This document shows, piece after piece, positions 11,613-23,215 of a stretch of DNA of 64,000 nt. Positions within the stretch are counted from its first letter, which is position 1; each line of letters begins with the position of its first letter. A program made the position numbers and the translations under genes. The DNA comes from Thereva unica (Eukaryota > Arthropoda > Insecta > Diptera > Therevidae): contig OX465281.1 of the NCBI GenBank assembly GCA_949987705.1, positions 221,001,978 through 221,065,977 on the forward strand, in the 5' to 3' direction. The notes beneath the pieces were generated by a model. That model was not told the DNA's origin, ran no database searches, and saw only the letters and a list, made by a program, of their open reading frames with translations.

Positions 11613-13410
11613 AACGTTGGTTTTATTTTTAATTGAAAACTCAAGATGAGTACAATTAATAGATTTTAGGAAGAACATTTTTTTTTTATAATACAAAGAT
11701 TTAATCACTTGACACCTTTTAAGAGCTGCAATTTTATCTTTTTTAATTTATAACTTTCCACTAATTAAAGTTGGATTTTACATATGGATAACTCAAAACT
11801 CCTAGTAACACTTATTCGTTTTACGAAACTTGTTTATCTTTTTTTCATCATTCTTTACCTCTGTACACATGATATGAATTTTATATTCATGTGACAAAAT
11901 TTATAATTTTTGTGTCCTACCTAAAAAAGATTTAAACAATAGTATAATATTATGTCATAGATTCTAATCGCACGAACAGTGTAATTACAGCTTCATCATG
12001 ACTCGGACAAATTACATAATATCTAAGCAACCAAAAAAATAATTATTATATAAATCAATCAGTCGCTATCATTTTTCTACGCAAACTTGCGTGATAATCA
12101 ACAATATTTGAGTGTTTCCTACCTAGTTATAATCACCTGCTCCTTTTCTCAAACATAATATGGAGGGCAATCAAAATATAGGTATATACGCGCATATGTG
12201 GAAAATGGAATGGCAAAACAAGGATTTTGTCATAATTATTATCCATATACAAAAATGGGTTTTAATGGTGTTATGGCATGAAAACTATGTTATATATATT
12301 ATGACGTGGAAATGAATTGATTCACAATTGTAATTGAGAATATAATGTTTGTTTGTATACTTTTGGAATTTTGGGAATGAATTTAAATTGTGTGTTGCAT
12401 ATTAATAAAATCTTTTTGTGAGCGGAACTTTAAGAGGGTGAAATGAATACTTTCCGGAATAGTAGACTAGAATAAGGGTAAATATATTTAAGTGATTTGT
12501 CGATTAGTTTTTCCTGTGATCCAATTGTTATTTGAATTATGAGAGTACTTTGATATGTAACATGATTCGCATACTAATAGATTATCATAGTAACATAAAA
12601 TTTCCTTCCTACCAATAAATACTCAGTAGTTATAAGTTATTCTGATGATAGTTCGTTATGCGACATGAAGAAAGCCAACAAGGGATCGAAATATGTCGAG
12701 TCTTAAAACAAAAGATGAAATCCATAGACAATAAACTGAATGATCTATTAGAGCAACGGTGGGCGATCTCCGGCCCGCGAGATCTTGAGAAGAAATTATA
12801 AATAAATATTTTTCGATGTAATTCGTCTAGTTTAAATTGAATATAAAATGCACATTGCAGCATGTATGTTCATAATTTAGTACAAATCTTAAACTAACAT
12901 CCATTGAGGTAAGTTAGTTGCACTATGCATCAGATCATACACAAACTGGTTTTATACCCAAGCGGTCGCAATGAAGTGTGTTTTTCCTCACTTTTGCCTC
13001 AGAAAAGTTGTCAGACTGCTAACACAATTATAATCTCGTTCTCGAAGATGTGTGAAAACTATAAGAAATTCTCCTTCCCATTCGCGTTTACTGTAGAACT
13101 CAGGCCCGTGCGGAGGAATCTTCAAAGATGGAGTCCGAACCTATATTTTTATCTCAGTAGCATTTAATGACAAAAAATGCTCAAAACCGTTTTTCGTTCA
13201 TCAGATACATTTATGTTAAAAATTTACATTTAGTCAACATATTAGCGAAAAAAATATAGCAACTAGCTGCTTCGATCTCATAATATTAAAGGAAGCTAAA
13301 CCATTTAGCCGATCTTCAGAAATAGTCGGTCTGAGATACTTTCCAAGACGACAAAATGTAGAAAAGGAGCGTTAAAAACAGCCATAACGCGGAGAATTTG
13401 ATGTATAGAT
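11613..13410. other. AT-rich intronic DNA, nothing recognised
   Basis: There are long AT-rich runs and no recognisable coding text, paired inverted ends or splice-bounded exon. The sequence at 13080-13130 is slightly more GC-rich but unassigned. Confidence 0.5.
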
Positions 13411-13572
13411 TTTTTCAAATGTCGTGATATTCCGCGCATGTACCCCAGCAATGCTCTTAAAATATTTAAAAGCTCGGACAAGCAGCTTCATTTAACTCCT
13501 CCTTTCAAATCACTTGCTGCCATTTAATCAGTCACGACTGTGTATTGCGGGAGGTGCATTTTTCTGGCACTT
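13411..13572 (+). repeat. Dispersed 160-bp repeat, copy 1
   Basis: It matches 21701-21865 in the same orientation with clear similarity throughout (for example CATTTAACTCCTCCT and CAAATCACTTGCTGCCAT in both). There is no coding potential and no terminal repeats were seen. It may be part of a non-autonomous element. Confidence 0.7.
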
Positions 13573-13690
13573 TTCTGGCGAGTTCAGTAGTGAGTAGTCG
13601 AATTCAGTTGACAGCAGCATATTTGTGTAACGTCTAGTGCCTTTTTATTTTCAACTTAACCTCAACTCAACTATTCAACTCATAATGTAA
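13573..13690 (-). repeat. Dispersed GTTGAGTTGA-type repeat, copy 1
   Basis: About 115 bp match 57825-57950 in the opposite orientation (landmarks TTGACAGCAGCAT and CCTCAACTCAACT). Related GTTGAGTTG text occurs in the TIR element at 44336-45152 and around 60030-60310, suggesting one non-autonomous family. Confidence 0.6.
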
Positions 13691-13766
13691 AGGTAGTAAA
13701 GAATATGAAGTGTAGTTTAATATACCTTTAACCGTATAGATAGGAAGGTATACCTCTTCTGTCGAG

Positions 13767-15917
13767 GTTATGTCAGCGGTCAAGGGCAAACGCTCTCCGC
13801 CGATCACCTGCCCCGCGCTGCTCCAGAGCATTGTGTACGTCCTGTTTCCACAGAACGTACGCACCGGCGAACTACCCACCCTTCAGGTGGATCCAGGAGA
13901 GGTACCTGCGGTGACCGCAGATGAGATTCTGGAGGCTGCAAAAAAGGTAGCCATCAACAAAGCCCCTGGCATGGATGGCATACCAAATAAAGCGGCGAAG
14001 CTAGCAGCTTCAATAGCGCCAGACAGGTTCACTGAAGTCTTCACAGCGTGCCTGAGAGAGGGGATCTTCCCGGAGCGATGGAAACAACAGAAACTCGTGC
14101 TCCTACCGAAGCCGAACAAGCCTTTAGGGGACCCATCGTTCTACAGACCGATATGCCTCCTTAGTTGCATAGGCAAACTTTTCGAGCGGGTGATCTGTAA
14201 CAGGATTCTCCCTAGCGTCGGAAGGGCAGGTGGCCTGTCGGACAAGCAATTCGGCTTCAGAAAGGCAAGGACGACAAGTCGACAACTGATGCAGTCAATA
14301 TGGTGGTGGGCATAGCAAGAGCCGCCATAGAGAAAAATCACTGCTGCGCATTGATAACCCTCGACGTAAAAAATGCTTTCAACTCAGCGAGGTGGAGCAA
14401 AACAGTTGAGGCGTTGATCAAGCTAGGCACACCAAAGTACCTAGTGCGTGTAGTGGCCGACTACCTCCAGGATAGGTCGCTTCATTGTGATTCGGATGAT
14501 GGTCCTAAAGTGTTCGGGACAACATGCGGTGTCCCGCAAGGTTCCGTCCTGGGCCCTCTCCTATGGATCGCAATGTACAATGATGTGTTGGGGCTTCGTC
14601 TTCCAAAGGAAGCAGTGGCGATCGGGTTTGCAGATGATATCGGGGTAGTTGTCGAAGGAAAACACCCAGATGACATCGAATTGTATGCGAACGAAGCGAT
14701 CTGGGAAATAAAAGCGTGGCTAGAACGCGCTGGGTTGAAGCTTGCTGAGCACAAAACTGAAGCAGTGCTGATCAGCAAACGGCGAAAGCCAGTATCCGTG
14801 AGGATCAAGGTAGGGGAACAGATCATCCATTCACAGCCCGCTTTAAGGTACCTGGGAGTGATGATCGATCGGAGGCTAAATATCAAAGCGCACTTGGAGG
14901 GCACGGCAGACAAAGCTTCTGCGATTTGTGCAGCACTCGCAAGAATGCTGCCCAATGTTGGGGGCCCTAGACCGAGTCGCCGCCTCCTCTTGGAGAGGGT
15001 GGTCAGCTCAGTCCTGTTATACGCAGCGCCAGTGTGGGCAGCAGCGTTAGACAGGACTGCAAATAGTAGAAAATGGAGGGGTGCATATAGGCTAAGTGCA
15101 CTCCGCGCTTGCTGTGCGTACAGGACCACGTCCGACGATGCGGCGTGCGTGCTAGCGGGGATGATTCCCGTAGACATTCTGGCGAGGGAGGGCATGCGTC
15201 TCTCTGACCCAGAATATGGTAGAGGACAGCCAAGAAGGGTACGGCGGCAGATTACGCGCTGTGAGTCCCTAAGGGAAGTGGGACGAGTCTGTTAAGGGTC
15301 GTTGGACCCACAGACTTATCCCTAGCGTGGAAATATGGGTTTCGAGGGAGCGTGGGGAAGTAAGTTACGACCTCACGCAGTTCCTGAGCGGACATGGGGG
15401 GTATAGGAAATATCTCCACCGCTTCCGGCACGATGATTCACCGTTGTGTCCGGTATGCCCAGCGACGGAAGAAGACGCAGAGCACGTCTTCTTTGCCTGC
15501 TCGAGATACGCCGAGGAAAGGGCGGAATTAGAAGAAACGGCCCAGGCGCCACTAACGCCGGAAAACATCGTAGACCACATGATGGGATCCGAGGAGGTGT
15601 GGAGGAAAGTGGAAGCAACCGTGAAGGCCATTCACAGAAAGTTAAGGCAAGAAGAAGCCACAAGAAAGAGAGAAAGGCGAAGAAATGTCGCGAGCAGTAG
15701 CAACCCCTAAGGGTATCTCCTAGCTAAATACCAGAGGGACACCTAAAGGGTCATAGTGATGACGCCCGCCCGAAGTAATGCCTCACGGCGGTCCCGGGCG
15801 GGGTAAGCGTCACCCAAAGGGGGGTGACTTTATTCAGTACAAATCTGAAACGCCGTCTGAGTGCGGACCCTCAGCCGGTCTCTAAGAAGATTCTCACCAT
15901 CCCTCGTAAAAAAAAAA
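13767..15917 (+). mobile_element. R1-like non-LTR retrotransposon, 5'-truncated, with poly(A) and duplication
   Basis: This insertion is bounded by the 15-bp direct repeat ACCTCTTCTGTCGAG (13752-13766 and 15918-15932; the first A may belong to the tail). It ends in about 11 A after a 200-bp 3' UTR. It is distinctly more GC-rich than its surroundings. It starts inside ORF2 between endonuclease and RT. It sits in the RNase H region of an older LINE on the other strand, not in 28S rDNA, so if it is R1-clade it is not at the canonical site. Confidence 0.9.
13770..15710 (+). pseudogene. R1-like ORF2: reverse transcriptase and C-terminal zinc knuckle
   Basis: Three frames cover one protein. The first (13770 to about 14280) holds RT fingers: KAPGMDGIPNKAAKLA, FPERWKQQKLVLLPKPNKP, YRPICLLSCIGKLFERVI, GGLSDKQFGFRK. 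A single frameshift between about 14262 and 14300 leads to the palm: ALITLDVKNAFNSARW (motif A), CGVPQGSVLGPLLWIAMYND, and AIGFADDIGVVVEG at about 14627 (motif C, FADD). The LKLAEHKTEAVLIS and LRYLGVMID blocks follow. A stop near 15293 and a frame change give the last part, with a CPVC-x8-H-x4-C knuckle near 15455 and a basic tail. Few lesions suggest a fairly recent insertion. It would have made cDNA by target-primed reverse transcription but is now inactive. Confidence 0.9.
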
Positions 15918-17670
15918 ACCTCTTCTGTCGAGTAGGCATCCATGGTCAAACCGTCGCTTGCTAAATCGTCAACTCTGTCGGTAAGAGCCAGGATGGCTGC
16001 TTGGTTGTCAATTTCACCATCTCTCTGGTAGATCAGTATTTCTTCTCGGAAGATACTGAAACCATCCAAGAGCCGGAAGTTTTTAGCTATACATATTTCA
16101 TATTTCCCCGCACCTACATCACGCTTCATCTTCGGACCGTCTGTGTTGATACCGTCGCCATAGCTGGCGGATAATGTGGGTATAGTGGGTAGCAGTATCC
16201 ACCCGGAAAATTCTGGGTGGGTAAGACACCCACCCGGAATTTGACAGTAACTGAGCGTGTGACATGGAAAATTCCTTTGGGTCCGGCACATATTCGCCGA
16301 AACTCACACAATAAAATAAGTCGTGCTTTGCGTTATCCTGGATATTTAGTTATACTAGTCACAGCGCTGATCCATCGTGCTCAAAACTTTGAAGGTATTT
16401 TGTCTGTCGACTGCTTCCACTCACGAACTTCGTGAAGTTGTAACTCACTTCCCACACTCCCTCGTAACTTATCTACGTTTGGGTTAAGTCTGAGTGTCCA
16501 CTGACTCTTAACCCATTTGTCTCATTTGCCTAGCCAATACGTTACAGACTCACAGTGCGTCTACTGCCGCCGCACTATATTTGTCTGCCCTGTAACATAT
16601 TCTGGATAATAGTGATGCATGCCTTCTCTCGCCATTATCGCTATGCGTATAATTTCTATTACCACGAAGTCTGCACCGTTGGATATGGTCCTGTATACTC
16701 AGGGCGTAGTACGTGCGAAGGACGCTTACGCTGGAGACAGATACATACGTGCGTTGGTACGTGCTGTGATTTGATTTAATAGAAGTGCGTGCATTTAAAT
16801 GCAAACTGACATGTAGTTACGTAAAAAAACGCATGCAACGCAACTTTTTTTTTCAACTAATGCATTGCCGCACTCGCCATAGTCTCAAACCTAAACACAA
16901 GCGCACACAACAGACACATGTACTTATTGCTTACATTTTTTTGGTTATTTTTAAAACCCTACACGAAACCCCAAGCGGGCAACTGTCTGTCAGCGAAAAA
17001 TCGCCGCATACACCGCACGCACTGTACGCACGCATGTACATTTTTCCATCTATATGCGGTCCTCCATTTTCTACCTTCTTGTTCAACGCTGCGGGCCATA
17101 CTAGCACTGCGTAAAGCTAGACTGAACTAACCATGCTCGTCATCTGGAGGCGACGGATCGGTTTGAGCCTCACTTTGAACAGCATTCTGGTCGATCATCA
17201 CCTCCAGGTGCCTTAACGCGAGTGAATGATCTGTTCCCATACCTTCTTTTCCTAAGTTTTCTGACCAGCACGATTACAGTTTTGTGTTCACTGGATGGCA
17301 GACGCTTTAATATCTCAGATAGCTTCGTTCGCGCATTATTCGATCTTATCGAGACGTACATGATTATATGTTGTGATCCACGGGAGAAGTCCCAGGACAC
17401 CACATGTTGTTCTGTATACCGTCAGCCTCTCTTACAATTCACAATGAAGTGACCTACCTTCTTTCCTAACAGTTTCGGAAGAGGGGATGTATTTCTCTGA
17501 CTACCCACCCGGGCCAAACACGATCCGGCGGCACTGAACGTCGCTAATGTGTATTGTTTATAATATATAGAATGCTCAATAGTTCGGACCACTTCATTGA
17601 GCGCAGTCTCCATGGACTTGTCTTTGCCGTAGGCATGCTGGGCTTTGCACAGTGGTGCTTGGTCACGGTT
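15918..17670 (-). mobile_element. Older LINE remnant with RT fragment and RNase H
   Basis: On the minus strand 17650-17510 reads CKAQHAYGKDKSMETALNEV, then EHSIYYKQYTLATF, an RT segment of Jockey/I/R1-type LINEs. At 16170-15930 comes an RNase H text: GDGINTDGPKMKRDVGAGKY, FRLLDGFSIFREEIL, DNQAAILALTDRVDDL. The FRLxDxxSIFxxE block is typical of RNase H in such LINEs. The core of RT is deleted. The R1-like element interrupts the 3' part, and the text resumes on the far side (13751 downward) for a few codons only. Confidence 0.7.
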
Positions 17671-17769
17671 TTTCCTTAAGATCATAACACTAAAATAAAC
17701 AATAACCATTACAAAAGGTAACAAACGTTTGGAAAGTGATACATTGGCTTGAAAGACAATTTGGTTTTA

Positions 17770-17880
17770 GCTGGGCCGTATACCAAAGCTGCATTTGCAG
17801 CTTTTCGTCACTTTTGTATGAAGATAAATGTAGCAAAGCGACATTTGACGATTTCTTCCAGCTTTGATATACGGCCCGGC
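17770..17880. mobile_element. TA-flanked MITE, 111 bp
   Basis: It has 22-bp inverted ends with two mismatches (17770-17791 and 17859-17880; GCTGGGCCGTATA...). Both sides are bordered by TA (17768-17769 and 17881-17882), so it looks like a Tc1/mariner-type MITE. It has no coding capacity. Confidence 0.75.
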
Positions 17881-18495
17881 TAAGATATGATGGAAAAATT
17901 TTAAATACGCAAGAGAGAATAACGAAACTAATATCAACAATGTTCTTGTAGAAATATTATTCAATCAAATTCTTCGCATTAAATGGACGAAAAACAGGCT
18001 GTGCGATCAGCTGGCGCCTTATTTTTACTTTTACAAAAGTTTATGAGAAAAAATATTAAAAAGTATCTGCATCTCCAATATAATGGAGGTAACGTAGATT
18101 TTCAAACGAGACTGCGAATTAGATATTAGCTAAGCTTTATTAAAGGAAACAAAGTATTTATTAGGCATTATTAGAAAGCAAATTTCAAAGTATTTTAAAA
18201 AACAAAATGAAACTTGAATAGTTATAAGGTTATGAATATTGCCATTAAGAGATTTTTACCATAAATTTGTTTGAATTTTATTCTGAAGAAAACATCTGGC
18301 AAACAAAGGAAAACAAAGGAAAAAATCAGGAGACTACTAAATCATCATCATTAAAAATTCAATTCATTTTACTATTCAATTTCCTCATTATTTAATTTAA
18401 GTATCTTATAAACTAAGAAGAAAAACATACTTGCACCTTTTTTAAACAACAATTAATATTATTTTATACAACCCAAGAGAATCATTAAAAATTAC

Positions 18496-18584
18496 CTGTC
18501 TGTTGTAGTGTCTGATGTGCTAGTGCTTGTTGTTGAGCTAATTGTGTCCTTGGATCCTCCCATTGAGTAGTCTTTGTAATATGA
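18496..18584 (-). CDS. yki: yorkie/YAP homologue, exon with end of WW domain 1
   Basis: This internal exon reads (x)HITKTTQWEDPRTQ followed by a Gln/Ala-rich stretch. That is the third strand of a WW domain, with the second conserved aromatic W and the DPR motif, as in Yorkie/YAP. The exon is 89 nt. It starts after a TTTCAG acceptor (AG at 18586-18585), needs two bases from the previous exon, and ends one base into a codon at a GTAAT donor. That phase fits the next exon at 9160. Yorkie and YAP are co-activators that bind PPxY partners through WW domains and TEAD/Scalloped through an N-terminal region. The first half of this WW domain (LPxGWE) and the TEAD-binding part were searched for upstream on this strand and not found. 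Confidence 0.85.
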
Positions 18585-18586
18585 CT

Positions 18587-19800
18587 GAAAGATAAATAAA
18601 ACAAAAAAAAATTATTACAATCATAGTGCAAGTAAATTTTTTTATATGATTAGGAAATAATCGTGTTACAAAATGACTAATGGGTAATTCCTATCGAATC
18701 GATAAGTATCTATCAACAGCAGTTGTCGCCATAGAAACAAATAAAGTTGTAAACAAACAAGAACTTTACTTAGTCCACATTATTATGCTAAATCTATAGA
18801 AATTTATTTGCTGTACCTTAAAAAATGTTTATATAGATTCAAAAAAAAAAAAGTAAGTAATTAATTTGAAATAAATAATACAATAATTGATTACGACTGG
18901 CGTTGCTTAAAGATTTTCTAATATGATAGTTTCGGTGTCTCTGCATTAAGCCAATTTTAATTCTCTTATCTGTTGCCAAACACACATCAGAAAATAGCAG
19001 GCGCCAGCATTTCAGACGAATGAGTTTCTTTGGCTGTTTTACCTTTTGTTTTCAATCTATAAATAATTTAAGAAGTCTGTGATGTGCATGCTGTTTTTAT
19101 TTAAATCACTACGCGAAAGGGAGTTCATATAACCGAGTTTGAACTTAAAGTAACATCAGCTAAAAACAATTTAGAAAAGGCCTACTTAAGTACATATGTA
19201 TATATGTATGCATAATGTACATTTAAAGCGAGAATCTTAGTAGCACTATATAGTTAGAGGAACCATAATTCTTAATCTGATTTCTGCAGCAGACAGACAA
19301 CACTTAATAATTTTGCTTTTCAAGTCTCTGTGCATCTGTTTTATGGCGACCACTGAAGGATGTTTTCAGCACTGGAAACAAGATTTTGCTTTGGGATGAG
19401 GAAAATATAAGTTTAAATTTGCTTATGATTATTATAAGTTAGTTGTTTCTATAAAATAAAACATTTAAGAAAATTTTGTTAAGAATTTATTTTACTCAAG
19501 AGTTAGGGGTAAACAATTGATCGATCCTTCATTAATCCCTCCTTGGTTGGGAATGAGAATATAAACGTACGAAGATGGTCAGTTTGTTGCGAAATCACAA
19601 GCTAACTTGCATTTATAAATGAAACTCCCATTTGTAACAATAAAAACAAAATAAACTAGTTGGGTTGTGGGTTTGACCTTTTCGGTCCACACGATCAACT
19701 TCCCAATATGATGAATGATGAATATTCAGTTCTTCATATTAGTAAATGTGGAATAAAGACTTTTTAGTAGGAGACGCAGTTCTATAATTTTTAACTATAC
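18587..19800. other. AT-rich intronic DNA, nothing recognised
   Basis: No coding text, paired ends or exon was seen. The missing first half of the yki WW1 domain was looked for here on the minus strand and not found. Confidence 0.45.
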
Positions 19801-19809
19801 CTTTTCTAA

Positions 19810-20390
19810 TGAGAGTATCCCTCGTGTTAATCTTGTTAAAGATCTCGGGATTAGATTTTATAGTAAGCTGGATTTTTCCACTCACATCAACTATATCTCT
19901 TCCAGAGGTAGTTTAGTCTTGGGTTTTATTAAAAGGTTGTCCAAAGAATTTAACAACCCCTTTATTACTAAACACCTACATATTTCTCTTGTTAGACCAT
20001 TACTCGAATATGCGACCTAGGTTTGGTCTCCTCGCTACAATTAGCAAGTTAGAACTATTGAATCGGTTCAACGAAGGTTTGTTCGATTCGCACTGAATCA
20101 TCTTCCTTGGGAAAACCCATTAGTTATTCCATTATATGAATCCCGGCTTAAGTTACTCAACTTAAGCTCTCTTCACAAGCGTCGTGAGGTGGCCGAAGTT
20201 GTATTTGTTCATCAGCTCCTTAATGGAAAGTTTGACTCAGGTTTTCTAGGTCGCCGTGCGTCGTTTAGAGAGAGACGTTATAATTTGAGAGGACCAACTC
20301 TTTTACAAATCAACTCTTCTAACACGAATTACGGCAGATTTGAACCTGTTAGAAGGGTTTATTCTATTATATTATTATTAAAACAGTAGT
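19810..20390 (+). mobile_element. Jockey/CR1-like LINE remnant, end of ORF2
   Basis: The plus strand reads VKDLGIRFYSKLDFSTHINY, LVLGFIKRLSKEFNNPF, HISLVRPLLEYA, a stop in place of an expected residue, VWSPRY, ESVQRRFVRFALNHLPW, PLYESRLKLLNLSSLHKRR and FVHQLLNGKFDS. It ends RVYSIILLLKQ and a stop near 20388. This is the conserved post-RT region of Jockey-type elements. RT proper is absent, and two stops around 20020-20045 show decay. Confidence 0.75.
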
Positions 20391-20601
20391 CGCTAAACAT
20401 TAACCAGTGAAAATTTCACCGGTTTGATTACGAAGGTCAAGCAGCTTTTCAGTACTTATAGAAGGGGACCCGTTTGGGAAAACGACACTCGCGTTAGAAA
20501 AGGCCTTCTTCTCTTTTTTACTTTAATTTCACTAAGCAATGGTCCAACCAGTGAATATTTCACTGGAAACCAGTGAATAGCTACTGATTCGTTTTTAGAG
20601 A

Positions 20602-21182
20602 GCTCAAACAGAACCAATCCGATCAATCCGCCTTTATTCTTTGTTATTTTTGACATTCCGTCCGCTTGGTGGCTACCGTTCCGTTCGTCTCATGGAAAGT
20701 TTACTTTTAAAAACCGACGGAACGACCCAGGGAGACTATACAAGGAGATATAACTCTTATGGGGAAAATAACCGGAAATTGATGCGTAGCAGAAACTAAA
20801 CTTCTAGTTCATTTCTGGCCAAAGATGTCGCCTAAAGCTGACGTGCCCCACATGAAGTTAGCTGAATTTTACCCATTTCGACGATTTCTTCAAAATTGAC
20901 AGCCGAAATGCAAAAAAAATCATTGGGAATTAATAAAAATTTATTGGAAAATCCATAAAATGGTTAAATACGAAAAATCAGAAGCTGATTTTTCAAGTTA
21001 GGTGTAAATATAAAATATTTTAATAGTTAACGAACTTGGCCATGAACCGGATGAATATAATCCGCCATGTTTTTTGGGGTACATGTGACTGTGGCGCCCT
21101 CATTAATCAAACGAAAAGTGACAACACGGAGTTATATCTCCTTGTATAGTCTCCCTGGAACGACCGATGGTTCTGTTTGAGC
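20602..21182. mobile_element. Small inverted-repeat element split by a hAT MITE
   Basis: Outer inverted repeats GCTCAAACAGAACCA lie at 20602-20616 and, complemented, at 21168-21182. Taking out the hAT element at 20729-21157 and one copy of its duplication leaves a MITE of roughly 140 bp. Its own target duplication is not clear. Confidence 0.6.
20729..21157. mobile_element. Non-autonomous hAT element, 429 bp
   Basis: It has perfect 29-bp terminal inverted repeats (20729-20757, 21129-21157) starting CAGGGAGACTATACAAGGAG. A perfect 8-bp duplication GAACGACC lies at 20721-20728 and 21158-21165. The CAG start and 8-bp duplication are hAT hallmarks. The perfect ends imply a young insertion. There is no protein. 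Confidence 0.92.
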
Positions 21183-21190
21183 CTTAAGAC

Positions 21191-21247
21191 CCAGAGTCTA
21201 CCGCGTCGTGATAGCGCCCATTGAAAATCATTCGCGGTAGACTCTGG
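21191..21247. repeat. Short perfect hairpin
   Basis: A 15-bp perfect inverted repeat (CCAGAGTCTACCGCG at 21191-21205 and its complement at 21233-21247) surrounds a 27-nt loop. It could be a tiny internally deleted MITE or a foldback remnant. No duplication is visible. Confidence 0.6.
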
Positions 21248-21700
21248 TGCATAGGACAGCTACCTCGTACTTAGGAAAACAAACATGCTCGGAAAGCTGA
21301 TTGTCTTGAAATTTATGAAATGCAACAGCGGTATATAGAACAAACCTTAGGTTGAAGGTAAGTTTCCCAAACTTATACAACATCCAAGAGCCCACACGCT
21401 GAGTTCATAACGTGAACGACAAGACGAACTGGTACGTTGGCACTTGAGTTTACTTACAAATTAAAAAGGATGGCTTAGAACAGGATGCGTGGAATAATTA
21501 ATGTCAAGTCGGAGGCGGAGAACTGTTCTGAAGGGAGAAGCTGCTCTCGATTATAAAAACAATTAAGTAATTCACTTAATTGTTTAATTAGCTTACAAAG
21601 CCATTATTCAATACAAAATTGGAAGTAAAAAATTAGGCAAATTATTTTCCAAGCACCGTGTGCTTAATGATTTGCATAAATATTATCGTAGTATAGTTGT

Positions 21701-21865
21701 TTTCAAACGTCGTGACATCCCGCGCATGTTCCCCAGCTAAGCTCTTAAAAATGTTTAAAAGCTCAGAAAAAAGCTTCATTTAACTCCTCCTATCAAATCA
21801 CTTGCTGCCATGTAATCACTCGCGACTGCGTATTGCCAAAGGGAGGTGTATTTTTCTGGGACTTC
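21701..21865 (+). repeat. Dispersed 160-bp repeat, copy 2
   Basis: This is the same-orientation match of 13411-13572, about 8 kb away, with many substitutions and small indels. Confidence 0.7.
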
Positions 21866-22739
21866 AATGATTATTTAAAAAATTTACAAATTATGACTGA
21901 AAAACACCCGTTTTTATATATTTTTTTTATTTTAAGGTTTTCGTATTTTACACATATGCTACAGAAATAATTTGTAGCAATTTCTACTAAAAAATACGTA
22001 ATTTGTATTTTTATCACTTTGATTACTTCTTGATTGTTGACATTTTCCGCCAGTCGCATACGCGCTTCTGCTTGGGGAGGTTGTGTTGCTTGCGGCTGCA
22101 GAGAACTCTCAATTTATGAATGAAAATGCTCATATCTTTAAAAGAAATTTTTCCAGCAATTCTTTTAATTTATTTTATATTTAGGGATGAGAAATATTTC
22201 GCATAATTATAGTAAAATTATGCTTATTACGATGAATAAACTGACTTGGTTGAGCAGGAGTTTTACATGTATTTAAAAGCTCTGCTCAACACATACATAT
22301 AAAGATTAATTAACTTTATTCATTCGGCATGCGCGCATCCCTTCCCAAATTATTTTGTTGAGTTTTTTTCTGCGTTTGTTGCCGTTTTAACTAAAAAGCG
22401 GGGAAATGATAGAACAATATTTATAAATTTTGGCAATGAGGTGCGCAGAACTGTTCAAATTTTTTGTGTCACGGAGTTTGAAAAAATCTATACTAATAAA
22501 AAGGTTACAAAATCAACTGCATAGTGCACAAGCATAAAAACTAAACCAAAAGAGTTTCTTGTAAGAAAACCTTGAAAAAATGTAAAATATTCCGGATTTT
22601 AATTTTTAAGTTAACCTTTATAAAAAGGGTTGTACTTTAGTCGATATGAGGATTTAAACATGATGAACGAATAATTATATTTAATATTATTTTTTTATAA
22701 TATCACAGGAACTCCATCTCCATTGACTCCCTGAGTCAT
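21866..22739. other. AT-rich intronic DNA, nothing recognised
   Basis: No supported gene, exon or paired ends were found. Confidence 0.45.
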
Positions 22740-23010
22740 CACAGAAATGTAGGAGCGTTGTCAAAGTTGCCTAGGCCTAGACTACCCCACTCGGTTCATA
22801 CTCATACCCAGCAATCCCCTTTTTCGCGAACATTAAAGTCCAGAAGTTGGTTTATAAATACATAGAACAATTTGGCTGTGGAAACACCCAAGAGTTATAA
22901 AACTTATGGTTCATCGCCGTCTGCTGCAACACCTCCAGACCTCCCCGATCTATCGTATTCACTTCCATCCCTCAAACCAAGCGTGCTACTAGACAGTGAC
23001 GGCGGATCGT
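22740..23010 (+). mobile_element. Possible family D LINE 3'-end fragment
   Basis: The part 22925-23005 is similar, in opposite orientation, to 24795-24880, the 3' part of the family D LINE (shared CTCAAACCAAGC and CTACTAGACA blocks, with CCTCCAGAC). This suggests another copy of the same 3' end in the plus orientation. The segment 22740-22925 has no clear identity. Confidence 0.4.
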
Positions 23011-23215
23011 GTTGGTCCCGGATAGGTAGTCTGACAAACTGACCTTCTTCGAAATTGTTATTTGCAATAACCTTTCTTAGAAGGTAGATTACTTCATTGT
23101 GAGTCGGAAGATGTCGGGTGTGCAGAGCACGTTTTTTTTTTTTTTTTTTATGAAAAAACCAAGCTTAGGTGTAACCCTTTGTACTACCAGTCCGTCATGT
23201 CGTTCAGTTCATGGT

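Noticed and set aside
14482..15195. 237-codon minus-strand open frame.
   Set aside because: It is antisense to the R1-like RT, whose motifs clearly define the plus strand; a shadow of GC-rich coding DNA.
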